A stretch of 64,000 bases of DNA from Rhizobacter sp. AJA081-3 (GTDB lineage: Bacteria; Pseudomonadota; Gammaproteobacteria; Burkholderiales; Burkholderiaceae_C): positions 1,798,001-1,862,000 of the forward strand of contig NZ_CP059067.1 of assembly GCF_017795745.1 (NCBI RefSeq), given 5' to 3'. Made by a program: the position numbers and the translations under genes. A model generated the notes under the pieces. It saw only the letters and a list, made by a program, of their open reading frames with translations. It searched no databases and was not told the origin of the DNA. Below are positions 25,102 to 33,940 of this stretch, one piece after another (within the stretch, counting starts at the first letter, position 1; every line of letters starts with the position of its first letter).

Positions 25102-26241
25102 TCACCGAAGTTGCAGAGCGTCGTCGCCGTACTCGATGTGCAGCGGCTCGACGATCAGGCGTTTCGGCCCCGCTTCGACGCGGCCGGCCACCAGGGCCTC
25201 GACGCCTTGCGAACGTGCGATCTCGACGCAGCGATGCGCCTCGTCGGCGGCGACGAACAGCGCGAAGCCCGCGCCCATGTTCAACGTGCCGTAGGCCTCA
25301 TGGTCATCCTGCCGCGCATGCTGCTGCATGAAGGCGAGCACCGGCGGCACGGCGGGGATCTTCTGGATGCGGTAGGTCAGCGTCGCCGGGTGGCGCAGCA
25401 GCTTGCGCCAGCCGTGGCCGGTGATGTTGGCGCAGTAGCGCGGCGTGATGCCGGCGCGGTAGAGCGCTTCGGTGACGGGTGAATACAGCACCGTGGGCGC
25501 CAGCAGCGCCTCGCCGTAGCTCAGGCCGGGCACCACCTCGGTGAGGTAACCCTCGGGCAGTCGTTCGACCAGCTTGCGCGCCAGGCTCAGGCCGTTGGCA
25601 TGGATGCCGCTGGAGGCGAGCAGCACGATGGCATCGCCGGCGCCGAGCCGGTCGCCCACCGACAGGCGCGACTTCGGGTTGACGATGCCGGTGCAACTGG
25701 CAGCCAGGTCGATGCGGCCGCTTTCGACGATGCCAGCCAGCGCCGGCGTTTCGCCGCCGCCCCAGGCCACGCCGCAGGTGTCGCAGGCGGCCTTCCAGCC
25801 CTGCACGAGCGCCTGCGCGCGCTGCGCGTCGCCGAACCAGTCGGAGCCGCCGGCCGCCCAGTAGGCCTGCACCACCAGCGGCGTGGCGCCGACGGTGATC
25901 AGGTCGTTGATGGCCATCGCGATGGTGTCCTGCGCGATGGCGGCGTAGTAGCTGCGGCCGGTCAGCGCCTTCATCTCGTCGGCCACCAGCGCCTTCGAGC
26001 CCAGGCATTCGACGATGCTCGCCAGGTAGAACGGGCCCACGTCGACCACGTAGGCCGATTCGCCGCGCGACGCGGCGATCTCGCTGAAGCCGTGCGCGGC
26101 CAGGTTGACGGCAGTGGCGGCAGCGGCACGCTGGGCCGCCACCTTCAGCGGGTCGATCAGCTCGTAGTTGACGCCGGCCTGTTCATAGCTGAGCGTGCTG
26201 TTCGAATCGGCGTGCGTGGCAGGGCGGGCGGCGTCGGTCAT
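25102..26241 (-). CDS. Divergent PurM-family (AIR synthase-related) protein
   Basis: The 379-residue protein belongs to the PurM/SelD/ThiL/HypE ATP-binding fold. PurM-like landmarks are LSYEQAGVN at the N-terminus, AINDLITVGATPL, GGGETPALAGI, SSGIHANGLSLARK, NITGHGWRK and NMGAGFALF. The strongly conserved PurM motif DGVGTK is missing; the aligned stretch reads VDVGPFY. It may therefore be a paralogue with another substrate rather than the purine-pathway enzyme. It diverges from dnaX with 64 bases between starts. No pur genes are nearby. The family is secure, the function open. Confidence 0.8.
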   Translation of the reverse strand: MTDAARPATHADSNSTLSYEQAGVNYELIDPLKVAAQRAAAATAVNLAAHGFSEIAASRGESAYVVDVGPFYLASIVECLGSKALVADEMKALTGRSYYAAIAQDTIAMAINDLITVGATPLVVQAYWAAGGSDWFGDAQRAQALVQGWKAACDTCGVAWGGGETPALAGIVESGRIDLAASCTGIVNPKSRLSVGDRLGAGDAIVLLASSGIHANGLSLARKLVERLPEGYLTEVVPGLSYGEALLAPTVLYSPVTEALYRAGITPRYCANITGHGWRKLLRHPATLTYRIQKIPAVPPVLAFMQQHARQDDHEAYGTLNMGAGFALFVAADEAHRCVEIARSQGVEALVAGRVEAGPKRLIVEPLHIEYGDDALQLR

Positions 26242-26305
26242 GGGGCGTGATTATCGGTCAGCCCCTGGGCCGGTGCGGCGCGGGGTCGCCCCGTAGAATC
26301 GATGC

Positions 26306-28090
26306 ATGAGTTACCAGGTGCTGGCCCGCAAGTACCGACCGCACAGCTTCGAGGAGCTGGTCGGTCAGGAGCACGTCGTGCAGGCGTTGGCCAATGCCCT
26401 GACGCAGCAGCGGCTGCACCATGCCTACCTGTTCACCGGCACACGCGGCGTCGGCAAGACGACTGTCTCGCGCATCCTCGCCAAGTCGCTGAACTGCACC
26501 GGCGCCGATGGCAGCGGCGGCATCACCGCGCAGCCCTGCGGCGTGTGCGATGCCTGCCGCGACATCGATGCCGGCCGCTTCGTGGACTACGTCGAGCTCG
26601 ACGCGGCATCGAACCGCGGGGTCGAAGAGATCTCGCAGCTGCTCGACCAGGCCGTCTACAAGCCGGTGCTCGGCCGCTTCAAGGTCTACATGATCGACGA
26701 AGTGCACATGCTGTCGAACACCGCGTTCAACGCGATGCTGAAGACGCTGGAGGAGCCGCCCGAGTACCTCAAGTTCGTGCTGGCCACCACCGATCCGCAG
26801 AAGGTACCGCCCACCGTGCTGTCGCGCTGCCTGCAGTTCAACCTGCGGCCGATGGCGCCGCAGACGGTGCAGGAGCACCTGGTCACCGTGCTGGCGCGCG
26901 AGGACATCGCTGCTGAACCCGGCGCGCTGCGCCTGATCGCGCGGGCGGCGCGCGGCTCGATGCGCGACGCGCTCTCGCTGGCCGACCAGGCGATCGCCTT
27001 CGGAGCGGGGGCGCTGGCCGAGGCCGGCGTGCGGCAGATGCTCGGTGCCGTGGACCGCGGGCACGCGGTGCGGCTGGTCGAGGCGCTCGCGGCGGGCGAC
27101 GGTGCCGCGGTGGTGGGCTCGGTCGACGGGCTGCGTTCGCTCGGGCTGTCGGCCGCCGGCACGCTCGAGGAGATGGCCTCGCTGCTGCAGCAGATGGCAG
27201 TGCAGCAGGCCGTGCCCGGCGCGCTCGACGCGAATGACCCGGACGCACCGGCGGTCGAGCGGCTCGCCTCTGCATTGCCGGCCGACGAGACGCAGTTGCT
27301 CTACAGCATCGTCGTGCATGGCCGCGCCGAGCTGGCTCTGGCGCCCGACGAATACAGCGGTCTGGTGATGGTGTTGCTGCGCATGCTGGCCTTCCGGCCG
27401 GCCGGCAATGGCTCCGCGGAGCGTGCCGTGGCGCGCGGTGCCGCAGCCCCGGCCGTCGTGCGCAGCCCGGTGGCGGCGCAGCCCGCAGTGGTGGCGGGTG
27501 CCCCGGCATTGCGTGTACCTGCGCCGCCGGTGAGGCCGACTCAACGCCCGCCCGTCGCGCGCTCGCCCGAGCCGCCGCCCTGGGTCGATGCGCCTGACGA
27601 GGCCGACGACGACCTGCCCACCGCTGCCGCGCCGCCGCGCGGCCCGATCCCTGAGCCGATGGCGATGGCCGTGCCGGATGTCGTCACCACGCCGCTGGGC
27701 GACCGCTGGGCGCTGCAGGTGCGCGAGCTGTGCGAGAGCGGCGCCATCAGCGCGCTGGTGCGTGAGCTGGCGATGCAGTCGCAGTGCCTGGCCCTCGACG
27801 AATCCGCCACGCCGGTGCGCTTGACGCTGCGCGTCGAACGCGAAACCCTGCGCAGCGCGGCCAACACCGACAAGCTTCAGGCCGCGCTCGCGCAGGCGTT
27901 GGGCCGGCCGGTGCATTTGCAGCTCGAGGCCGGCGTGGCCGAGGATTCGCCGGCGCGCCGCGACGCCGCCGAGCGTGCGCGCCGGCAGGCCGAGGCCGAA
28001 CAGATCATCCACGACGACCCGCTGGTGCAGGCCCTGATGTCGCAGTACAAGACCGCGCGCATCGTGCCCGGCTCGGTCAAGCCGCATTGA
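26306..28090 (+). CDS. dnaX: DNA polymerase III subunit tau (clamp loader)
   Basis: The 594-residue clamp-loader ATPase begins [21 protein letters not shown]. Walker A is GTRGVGKT (residues 45-52), zinc-binding cysteines are Cys64, Cys78, Cys81 and Cys84, the DEVH motif is MIDEVHMLS, and the sensor/arginine finger region is [11 protein letters not shown]. After about residue 370 comes a Pro/Ala-rich linker, then a C-terminal tau domain contacting polymerase and helicase. I saw no A-rich slippery heptamer of the E. coli kind, so a gamma form by that mechanism is not expected. ybaB follows after 19 bases and recR after that, a widely conserved trio. Confidence 0.97.
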   Translation: MSYQVLARKYRPHSFEELVGQEHVVQALANALTQQRLHHAYLFTGTRGVGKTTVSRILAKSLNCTGADGSGGITAQPCGVCDACRDIDAGRFVDYVELDAASNRGVEEISQLLDQAVYKPVLGRFKVYMIDEVHMLSNTAFNAMLKTLEEPPEYLKFVLATTDPQKVPPTVLSRCLQFNLRPMAPQTVQEHLVTVLAREDIAAEPGALRLIARAARGSMRDALSLADQAIAFGAGALAEAGVRQMLGAVDRGHAVRLVEALAAGDGAAVVGSVDGLRSLGLSAAGTLEEMASLLQQMAVQQAVPGALDANDPDAPAVERLASALPADETQLLYSIVVHGRAELALAPDEYSGLVMVLLRMLAFRPAGNGSAERAVARGAAAPAVVRSPVAAQPAVVAGAPALRVPAPPVRPTQRPPVARSPEPPPWVDAPDEADDDLPTAAAPPRGPIPEPMAMAVPDVVTTPLGDRWALQVRELCESGAISALVRELAMQSQCLALDESATPVRLTLRVERETLRSAANTDKLQAALAQALGRPVHLQLEAGVAEDSPARRDAAERARRQAEAEQIIHDDPLVQALMSQYKTARIVPGSVKPH

Positions 28091-28109
28091 TTTCCAAGGA
28101 GCATCCATC

Positions 28110-28436
28110 ATGATGAAGAACCAGCTGGCCGGGCTGATGAAGCAGGCCCAGGCGATGCAGGACAACCTGAAAAAGGCGCAGGAAGAGCTCGCGCTGATCG
28201 AGGTCGAGGGCCAGTCCGGCGCCGGCCTCGTGAAGGTCACGATGACCTGCAAGCACGACGTCAAGCGCGTCGCCATCGACCCCAGCCTGCTCGCCGACGA
28301 CAAGGACATGCTCGAGGACCTGGTGGCCGCCGCCTTCAACGACGCGATCCGCCGTGCCGAAGAGGTGAGCCAGCAGAAGATGGGCAAGCTGACGGCGGGC
28401 ATGCCGATGCCGCCGGGCATGAAGTTCCCGTTCTGA
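28110..28436 (+). CDS. ybaB: YbaB/EbfC family nucleoid-associated protein
   Basis: The 108-residue DNA-binding protein begins [20 protein letters not shown] and shows the family core [30 protein letters not shown]. It ends in a Met/Gly/Pro-rich tail ([12 protein letters not shown]). Family members form tweezer-like dimers that bind DNA without strong sequence preference and can influence expression and RecR function. The position between dnaX and recR is the conserved one. AAGGAGC precedes the ATG. Confidence 0.95.
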   Translation: MMKNQLAGLMKQAQAMQDNLKKAQEELALIEVEGQSGAGLVKVTMTCKHDVKRVAIDPSLLADDKDMLEDLVAAAFNDAIRRAEEVSQQKMGKLTAGMPMPPGMKFPF

Positions 28437-28455
28437 TGGCGCTGCGCGCACTGCG

Positions 28456-29043
28456 ATGAGCGGTTCGTCGCTCGACGCGCTGATCGAGGCGCTGCGCCGC
28501 CTGCCTGGCATCGGCGTCAAATCGGCGCAGCGCATGGCCTTCCACTTGCTGCAGCACGACCGCGAGGGCGCGCAGCGGCTGGCGCAGGCGCTGCAGGCGG
28601 CATCGACTTCGGTGCGCCACTGCGAGCGCTGCCACACCTTCACCGAGGCGCCGGTGTGCGGCATCTGCCTCGACCCGGCGCGCGACGCGCGCCAGCTCTG
28701 CGTGGTGGAGACACCGGCCGACCAGGCGGCGCTCGAGCGCACCGGCAGCTACCGCGGCCTGTACTTCGTGTTGATGGGCCACCTCAGCCCGCTGGACGGC
28801 GTGGGCACGCGCGACATCGGCGCGCATGAACTGCTGAGCCGAGCCACCGACGGCGTGACCGAAGAGGTGATCATCGCCACGAACTTCACCGCCGAGGGCG
28901 AGGCCACCGGCCACGTGCTGGCCGAGGCGCTGAAGGCGCGTGGCCTGAAGGTCACCCGGCTGGCGCGCGGCGTGCCGATCGGCAGCGAACTCGAGTACGT
29001 GGACCTGGGCACCATCGCCCACGCGCTATCGGACCGCCGCTGA
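28456..29043 (+). CDS. recR: Recombination mediator RecR
   Basis: The 195-residue recombinational repair protein, partner of RecF and RecO, helps load RecA at gaps. A helix-hairpin-helix ([20 protein letters not shown]) is followed by a zinc finger (Cys56, Cys59, Cys68, Cys71), then the Toprim domain ([30 protein letters not shown]) and a Walker-B-like C-terminus ([15 protein letters not shown]). The length is normal. It closes the dnaX-ybaB-recR unit and converges on mltD with 17 bases between. Confidence 0.97.
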   Translation: MSGSSLDALIEALRRLPGIGVKSAQRMAFHLLQHDREGAQRLAQALQAASTSVRHCERCHTFTEAPVCGICLDPARDARQLCVVETPADQAALERTGSYRGLYFVLMGHLSPLDGVGTRDIGAHELLSRATDGVTEEVIIATNFTAEGEATGHVLAEALKARGLKVTRLARGVPIGSELEYVDLGTIAHALSDRR

Positions 29044-29060
29044 GCGCGGCTGTGCCGCGG

Positions 29061-30632
29061 CTACTTGCGCGCAGCCTTGCGCGTCGTCTTGCGGACGGGT
29101 GCAGCGGCGCGGGCCTTCGTCGACTTGGCTGACTTGGCCGACTTCGGCGACGTCGCGCGCTGCACCACGTAGACGATGATCGGCTGCCCGGGCCGGAAGC
29201 TGGATCCCGCCGTCACGCCGTTCCAGTGCGCCACCTGCTGCGCGCTGACGCGGTAGCGACGCGCTACGCTGCTCACGCTGTCGCGCTTGCCGGCCTTCAG
29301 CGCCACGCGGCGCATCGACGGGCCGTCGGGGGCGAGCGCCATGGTGGCGTTCTCGGCCAGATGCTCGGAGACGTCGGCGTGCCGCTGGTCGCTGCGAGGC
29401 ACCAGCAGCGTGGAGCCGGCGCGCACCAGGTAGTGCGGCGGGATGCCGTTGACCTCGCGCAGCTCTTCTTCGCTCATGCCGACCTGCTTCGCGGCGTCGG
29501 CCGGCCGCAGCAACTTCGGTGCGACCCAGGCCGTCCAGCTGGCCGGCGGACCGCGGTGCTGCGGCAGATCGCGCACGAAGTGGTTGGCATTGTCGTAGGG
29601 CAGCAGCACCTGCGGCGTGCCGGCGGCCAGGATCACCGGCCGGTTCATCTGCGGGTTCAGCGCCTTGAACTCGTCCAGCGGCAGGCGCGCCAGCCGGGCG
29701 GCGAGCTCGACGTCGATGTCGCGCTCGATCGCCACGGCGAGGAAGTACGGGTGATTGGCCAGATCGGGCAACTGCAGCCCGTAGGCCGCCGGTCGCGCGA
29801 CGATGTTCTTCACCGCCTGCAGCTTGGGCACGTACAGACGAGTCTCGTCGGGCATTCGCAGGCTCTCGTAGCCCGTGGGCAGTCCTGCGCGGCGATTGCG
29901 GGCGATCGCTCGCTGCACGTTGCCTTCGCCCCAGTTGTAGGCGGCCAGTGCCAGATGCCAGTCGCCGAACATGCCGTGCAGCTTGCCCAGGTAGTCGAGC
30001 GCCGCGCGGGTGGATGCGAGCACGTCGCGCCGGTCGTCGCGGAACACGTTCTGGCGCAGTTCGAAGTTGCGGCCCGTCGCCGGCATGAACTGCCACATGC
30101 CCGAGGCCTTGGCCGACGAGATCGCCTGCGGATTGAAGGCGCTCTCGATGAAGGGCAGCAGCGCGAGCTCGGTGGGCATGCCGCGCTTCTCGACCTCCTC
30201 GACGATGTGGAACAGGTAGCGGCTGCCCCGCTCGGTCATGCGCTGCACGTAGTCGGGCCTCGTGGCGTACCAGCGCTCGCGGTCGCGCACCAGCGGATTG
30301 TCGAGCTCGGGCATCGCGAAGCCCGCACGCAGGCGTGCCCACAGGTCGAGCTGGGCGGATCGGTCGTCGAGATCGAGGCGCACCTCGGGGCGCAGGGGGT
30401 CGACGGCGGCTGGCGTGGGCGCCGGCTCATCGGCCACGGGGGCGGGTGGCGGGGGGCTGGCAGGCACCGCCGGTCCGGGCGGCGCTGCAGGCGGCTCCAC
30501 CGGGGTCACCACCGCCGGTGCCGGCGCACTGGCCTGGCCGCCTTCGGCAGCCGGCGTGCTCGCGCAGCCGGCCATCGCGGCGAGCCCACCGACCATCACC
30601 GCAGCCAGTGCGGCGCGTCGAAGCATGTTCAT
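29061..30632 (-). CDS. mltD: Membrane-bound lytic murein transglycosylase D-like lipoprotein with LysM
   Basis: The 523-residue lipoprotein has its lipobox MAGC with Cys23 as the acylation site, a long Pro/Ala linker (about 25-78), a lytic transglycosylase domain with catalytic Glu163 in PFIESAFNPQ and the GMWQFMPATGR motif, and C-terminal LysM-like segments (HYLVRAGSTLLVP; VALKAGKRDSVSSVARRY). A Lys-rich tail ends the protein. It cleaves peptidoglycan glycan strands at the outer membrane. The start at 30632 overlaps the gloB stop (ATGA), so the two are translationally coupled, an arrangement also known in enterobacteria as neighbours. Confidence 0.94.
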   Translation of the reverse strand: MNMLRRAALAAVMVGGLAAMAGCASTPAAEGGQASAPAPAVVTPVEPPAAPPGPAVPASPPPPAPVADEPAPTPAAVDPLRPEVRLDLDDRSAQLDLWARLRAGFAMPELDNPLVRDRERWYATRPDYVQRMTERGSRYLFHIVEEVEKRGMPTELALLPFIESAFNPQAISSAKASGMWQFMPATGRNFELRQNVFRDDRRDVLASTRAALDYLGKLHGMFGDWHLALAAYNWGEGNVQRAIARNRRAGLPTGYESLRMPDETRLYVPKLQAVKNIVARPAAYGLQLPDLANHPYFLAVAIERDIDVELAARLARLPLDEFKALNPQMNRPVILAAGTPQVLLPYDNANHFVRDLPQHRGPPASWTAWVAPKLLRPADAAKQVGMSEEELREVNGIPPHYLVRAGSTLLVPRSDQRHADVSEHLAENATMALAPDGPSMRRVALKAGKRDSVSSVARRYRVSAQQVAHWNGVTAGSSFRPGQPIIVYVVQRATSPKSAKSAKSTKARAAAPVRKTTRKAARK

Positions 30633-31399
30633 CGGAAATCGTTCTTCCAGCGGCGCAAAGCCGCAAAGACATCGCTGCCTGCCGTGCTGGCTGCACCGTG
30701 CCGGGTGGCCGAGTGCACGATGGCGCTCTGGTCGCATCGCAGGAAGGGGTTCACCTCGCGCTCGACCGCGATGCTCGACGGCAGCGTAGGCCGGTTGTCG
30801 GCGCGCAGCGCCTCGCAGTCGGCGCTGTAGCGCGCCAGCGCGGCGTTGTCGGGTTCCACCGCGCGGGCGAACTTCAGGTTGGACAAGGTGTACTCGTGCG
30901 CGCAGCACACGCGGCTGTCACCCGGCAGCGCCGCCAGCCGCGACAGCGAGCGGTGCATCTGCTCGGGCGTGCCCTCGAACAGGCGGCCGCAGCCGCCCGA
31001 GAACAGCGTATCGCCGCAGAAGAGGATCGGGGCGCCTTCGCGCCCCGCATGGAAGTAGGCGATGTGGCCGGCGGTGTGCCCGGGCACCTCGATCACCTCG
31101 AAGCGCTGGCCGAGCACCTCGACCGCATCGCCATCGTCGAGCGCCACGTACGGTGTGGGGATCTGCTCGCGGCGCGGGCCGTAGACAGGCCCCTTCAGCC
31201 GGCTGCGCAAGGCATCGACACCGCCCACGTGGTCGCCATGGTGATGGGTCACTAGAATCGCCGCCAGCGCCAACCGGCGGGCATCGAGCGCGGCCTGCAC
31301 CGGCGCTGCTTCACCTGGATCCACCACGACGGCGCTCGTGCCGTCGTCGAGCATCCAGATGTAGTTGTCGGTGAAGGCGGGCAGGGCAGTCAGATTCAT
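30629..31399 (-). CDS. gloB: Hydroxyacylglutathione hydrolase (glyoxalase II)
   Basis: The 256-residue metallo-beta-lactamase-fold enzyme hydrolyses S-lactoylglutathione to lactate and glutathione in methylglyoxal detoxification. The metal motif THHHGDH is at residues 51-57, further ligands lie in PGHTAGH, FCGDTLFSGGCGRLFEG and CAHEYTLSNLKFA. The N-terminus LTALPAFTDNYIW is typical. The start could be either of two adjacent ATGs (31402 or 31399). The divergent methyltransferase starts one base away, so each ribosome-binding region lies in the other's coding sequence. Confidence 0.96.
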   Translation of the reverse strand: MNLTALPAFTDNYIWMLDDGTSAVVVDPGEAAPVQAALDARRLALAAILVTHHHGDHVGGVDALRSRLKGPVYGPRREQIPTPYVALDDGDAVEVLGQRFEVIEVPGHTAGHIAYFHAGREGAPILFCGDTLFSGGCGRLFEGTPEQMHRSLSRLAALPGDSRVCCAHEYTLSNLKFARAVEPDNAALARYSADCEALRADNRPTLPSSIAVEREVNPFLRCDQSAIVHSATRHGAASTAGSDVFAALRRWKNDFR

Positions 31400-31400
31400 C

Positions 31401-32213
31401 ATGGCGCACAGCGAGCGGATTATAGGTTTGGCCCAGTGGCTCGCCACGCCGGCAGGGAGATACCTGCTGGCGTGGGAGCAGCATCATCTCGACCTGGCCG
31501 TGGCCGACCTGTTCGGCTTTCACGCGCTGCAGGTGGGGCTGCCCGAACTCGATGCGCTGCGCGCCAATCGCATGCCGCACCGCTGGGTCGGCTGCGAGAG
31601 CGTCGAGCCGCCGCCATCGGAAGGCGAGCCGATGCCGCGCGCCGCGGTGGCGCTGAACCTCGACTTCGACGCGTTGCCCTTCGACAGCGCCAGCCTCGAT
31701 CTCGTCGTGCTGCCGCACACGCTGGAGATGGCGCGCGATCCGCACCAGACGCTGCGTGAGGTCGAGCGCGTGCTCGTGCCGGAAGGCCGCGTGGTCATCG
31801 TCGGCTTCAACCCGGCCAGCCTGTGGGGGCTGCGCCAGGGGCTGGGCCGGGCCCGGCTCGGCCTGGGCCTGGGCCGGCAGCGACCGCTGTTCCTGCCCGC
31901 CACCGGTGAGTTCCTCGGCTACCGGCGCCTGCGCGACTGGCTGCGCCTGCTCAGCTTCGAGGTGGAATCGGGCCGCTTCGGCTGCTACCGGCCGCCGGTG
32001 GCTTCGGAGCGCTGGCTGCAGCGCTACGAATGGATGGACGGCTCCGGCGAGCGCTGGTGGCCGGTGTTCGGTGCCGCCTACTTCGTGGTGGCGGTCAAGC
32101 GCGTGCGCGGCATGCGGTTGGTGGGGCTGGTGCGCGACCAGCGCCAGCGGGTCAAGGCGGCCGCCACGGTGGCCACGCACAAGCGCCGCGAGCGCGAGAA
32201 AGAACCGGCATGA
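31401..32213 (+). CDS. SAM-dependent methyltransferase-like protein (YafS type)
   Basis: The 270-residue protein has a partial class I methyltransferase core: [27 protein letters not shown] (motif II/III region), [21 protein letters not shown] and a C-terminal basic tail. The glycine-rich SAM loop of motif I is not obvious near the N-terminus ([15 protein letters not shown]), so binding may be atypical. The order gloB divergent from this gene, followed by rnhA, matches the enterobacterial gloB-yafS-rnhA locus. The ATG at 31401 is the only good start, although no strong ribosome site precedes it. Confidence 0.8.
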   Translation: MAHSERIIGLAQWLATPAGRYLLAWEQHHLDLAVADLFGFHALQVGLPELDALRANRMPHRWVGCESVEPPPSEGEPMPRAAVALNLDFDALPFDSASLDLVVLPHTLEMARDPHQTLREVERVLVPEGRVVIVGFNPASLWGLRQGLGRARLGLGLGRQRPLFLPATGEFLGYRRLRDWLRLLSFEVESGRFGCYRPPVASERWLQRYEWMDGSGERWWPVFGAAYFVVAVKRVRGMRLVGLVRDQRQRVKAAATVATHKRREREKEPA

Positions 32214-32671
32214 CGGCAGCGGCCCCGGCGGTCAAGCGCCCCCACGTGGTCATCTATACCGACGGTGCCTGCAAGGGCAACCCGGGCCGCGGCGGCTGGG
32301 GCGCCTGGCTGCGCACCGGCGAGCACGAGAAGGAATTGTTCGGCGGCGAGTTGCTCACCACCAACAACCGCATGGAACTCACCGCCGTGATCGAGGCTCT
32401 GGCATCACTGAAGCGCACCTGCGACGTCACGGTGCACACCGACAGCGAGTACGTTCGCAAGGGCATGACCGAATGGATCCACGGCTGGAAGCAGCGCGGC
32501 TGGAAGACGGCCGACCGCAAGCCGGTGAAGAACGCCGAGCTGTGGCAGCGCCTGGACGCACTGCGCCACCTGCACCACGTCGAGTGGCGATGGGTGAAGG
32601 GGCATTCCGGCGACCCGGGCAACGAACGCGCCGACGCCCTGGCCAATCGCGGGGTGGAAAGCGTGGTTTGA
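32210..32671 (+). CDS. rnhA: Ribonuclease HI
   Basis: The 153-residue enzyme degrades the RNA strand of RNA-DNA hybrids. The four catalytic carboxylates are present: Asp18 ([11 protein letters not shown]), Glu56 ([12 protein letters not shown]), Asp78 (VHTDSEYV) and Asp142 (NERADALAN), with the catalytic-assist His132 in KGHSGDPGN. The basic protrusion ([16 protein letters not shown]) is present as in E. coli RNase HI. The start overlaps the methyltransferase stop in ATGA. A longer in-frame reading upstream lies inside the methyltransferase and was rejected. Confidence 0.97.
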   Translation: MTAAAPAVKRPHVVIYTDGACKGNPGRGGWGAWLRTGEHEKELFGGELLTTNNRMELTAVIEALASLKRTCDVTVHTDSEYVRKGMTEWIHGWKQRGWKTADRKPVKNAELWQRLDALRHLHHVEWRWVKGHSGDPGNERADALANRGVESVV

Positions 32672-32738
32672 GGGTTGCCGCCGCTGCGGTGTTTTGCGCA
32701 CGACGTTACAGTCTGCCGGCATCCTCGAAAGTCCGGAC

Positions 32739-33923
32739 TTGAAGATCCTGCATACCGTCATCGCCGTGGTCGGCATCGCTGCCGCCAGTGGCGCCGCCTG
32801 GTGGATCCAGAACAAGGGCGCCGGCAGCGGCTCGCAGCCGGCGGTCTCGCCCTCCGCGGCCGCGGCTTCTGCGGCGGGCGCCGGCCCCGCCATCGGCGGG
32901 CCGATTCCCGTCGAAGTGGGCCGTGTCACCGTGACGCGCATCGAGGACGATGCGCAGTCCGTCGGTTCGCTGCGTTCGCGCCAGGGCGTCATGCTGCGCC
33001 CCGAGGTCAGCGGCCGCATCGCGCGCATCGGTTTTCGCGACGGCCAGCGCGTCAAGCGAGGCCAAATGCTGGTGCAGCTCGACGACACGCTGCAGCGCGC
33101 GCAATTGCAGCAGTCGCAGGCGCAGGCCAGCATCGCGCGCACCAACCTGCAACGCAACCGCGAGCTGCTGGCGCAGAACTTCGTCAGCGCGAGCGCCGTC
33201 GACCAGAGTGCCGCGGCGCTGGAGGTGACCGAGGCCCAGGTGGCGCTGTCTCAGGCCCAGCTCGCTCGCATGCGCATCGAGGCCCCGTTCGACGGCGTGG
33301 CCGGTATCGCCTCGGTGAACCTGGGCGACTACGTGAAGGACGGCGCGGACCTGGTCAACATCGAGGATTCGTCCTCGATGTCGGTGGACTTCCGCCTGCC
33401 CGAGCGTTACCTCGCCCGGCTCAAGCCCGGGCAGCCGGTGGACGTGCAACTCGACGCCTTGCCGGGGCGCAGCTTCCCGGCGCGCATCGACGCCATCGAT
33501 TCGCAGATCGACGCCAACGGCCGCTCGCTGCTCGTGCGCGCGCGGCTGCCCAATCCGCAGGGCGAGCTGCGCGCCGGCATGTTCGCGCGCACCCGCACGG
33601 TGTTCGCCGTGCGCGAGCAGGCGCTGGTGGTGCCGGAGGAAGCGCTCGTGCCCTTCGGCGGCAAGCAGTACCTCATCAAGGTGGTGGACGGCCCGGGCGG
33701 CAAGGTCTCGCAGCGGCTGGAGGCTCGCATCGGCATGCGCCTGCCGGGCAAGGCCGAGATCACCGAGGGGCTGGCCGCCGGCGACCTCGTCGTCACCGCC
33801 GGGCAGGCACGGCTGCTGCGCGGCGAGGCGCTGCCGTTGCGCGTGGTCGAGGTCGGCCGCGAGGCGCCGCGTGGCGCCAGTTCGCCGGCCAAGGGCGCGG
33901 GCCTGAACCGCTCCGCCGTCTGA
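32739..33923 (+). CDS. RND efflux membrane fusion protein
   Basis: The roughly 394-residue periplasmic adaptor subunit begins with a single N-terminal membrane anchor (VIAVVGIAAASGAAWW), then has a lipoyl-like/coiled-coil hairpin: RPEVSGRIARIGFRDGQRVK and RIEAPFDGVAGIASVNLGDYV flank the helical section. Beta-barrel and membrane-proximal domains follow. It links an RND pump to an outer-membrane channel. No ATG fits the N-terminus; TTG at 32739 gives a clean anchor and another TTG at 32694 adds 15 residues, so the start is uncertain. The RND pump follows by 17 bases, and no outer-membrane factor gene is next to it. Confidence 0.9.
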   Translation: MKILHTVIAVVGIAAASGAAWWIQNKGAGSGSQPAVSPSAAAASAAGAGPAIGGPIPVEVGRVTVTRIEDDAQSVGSLRSRQGVMLRPEVSGRIARIGFRDGQRVKRGQMLVQLDDTLQRAQLQQSQAQASIARTNLQRNRELLAQNFVSASAVDQSAAALEVTEAQVALSQAQLARMRIEAPFDGVAGIASVNLGDYVKDGADLVNIEDSSSMSVDFRLPERYLARLKPGQPVDVQLDALPGRSFPARIDAIDSQIDANGRSLLVRARLPNPQGELRAGMFARTRTVFAVREQALVVPEEALVPFGGKQYLIKVVDGPGGKVSQRLEARIGMRLPGKAEITEGLAAGDLVVTAGQARLLRGEALPLRVVEVGREAPRGASSPAKGAGLNRSAV

Positions 33924-33940
33924 GACGGCCGCGGCGTGCC

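Noticed and set aside
26306-28090. Programmed frameshift in dnaX
   Set aside because: I saw no A-rich slippery heptamer of the E. coli type.
26258-28420. Minus-strand open frame of 720 codons over dnaX-ybaB
   Set aside because: Shadow of dnaX; low-complexity Arg/His/Gln translation and no family features.
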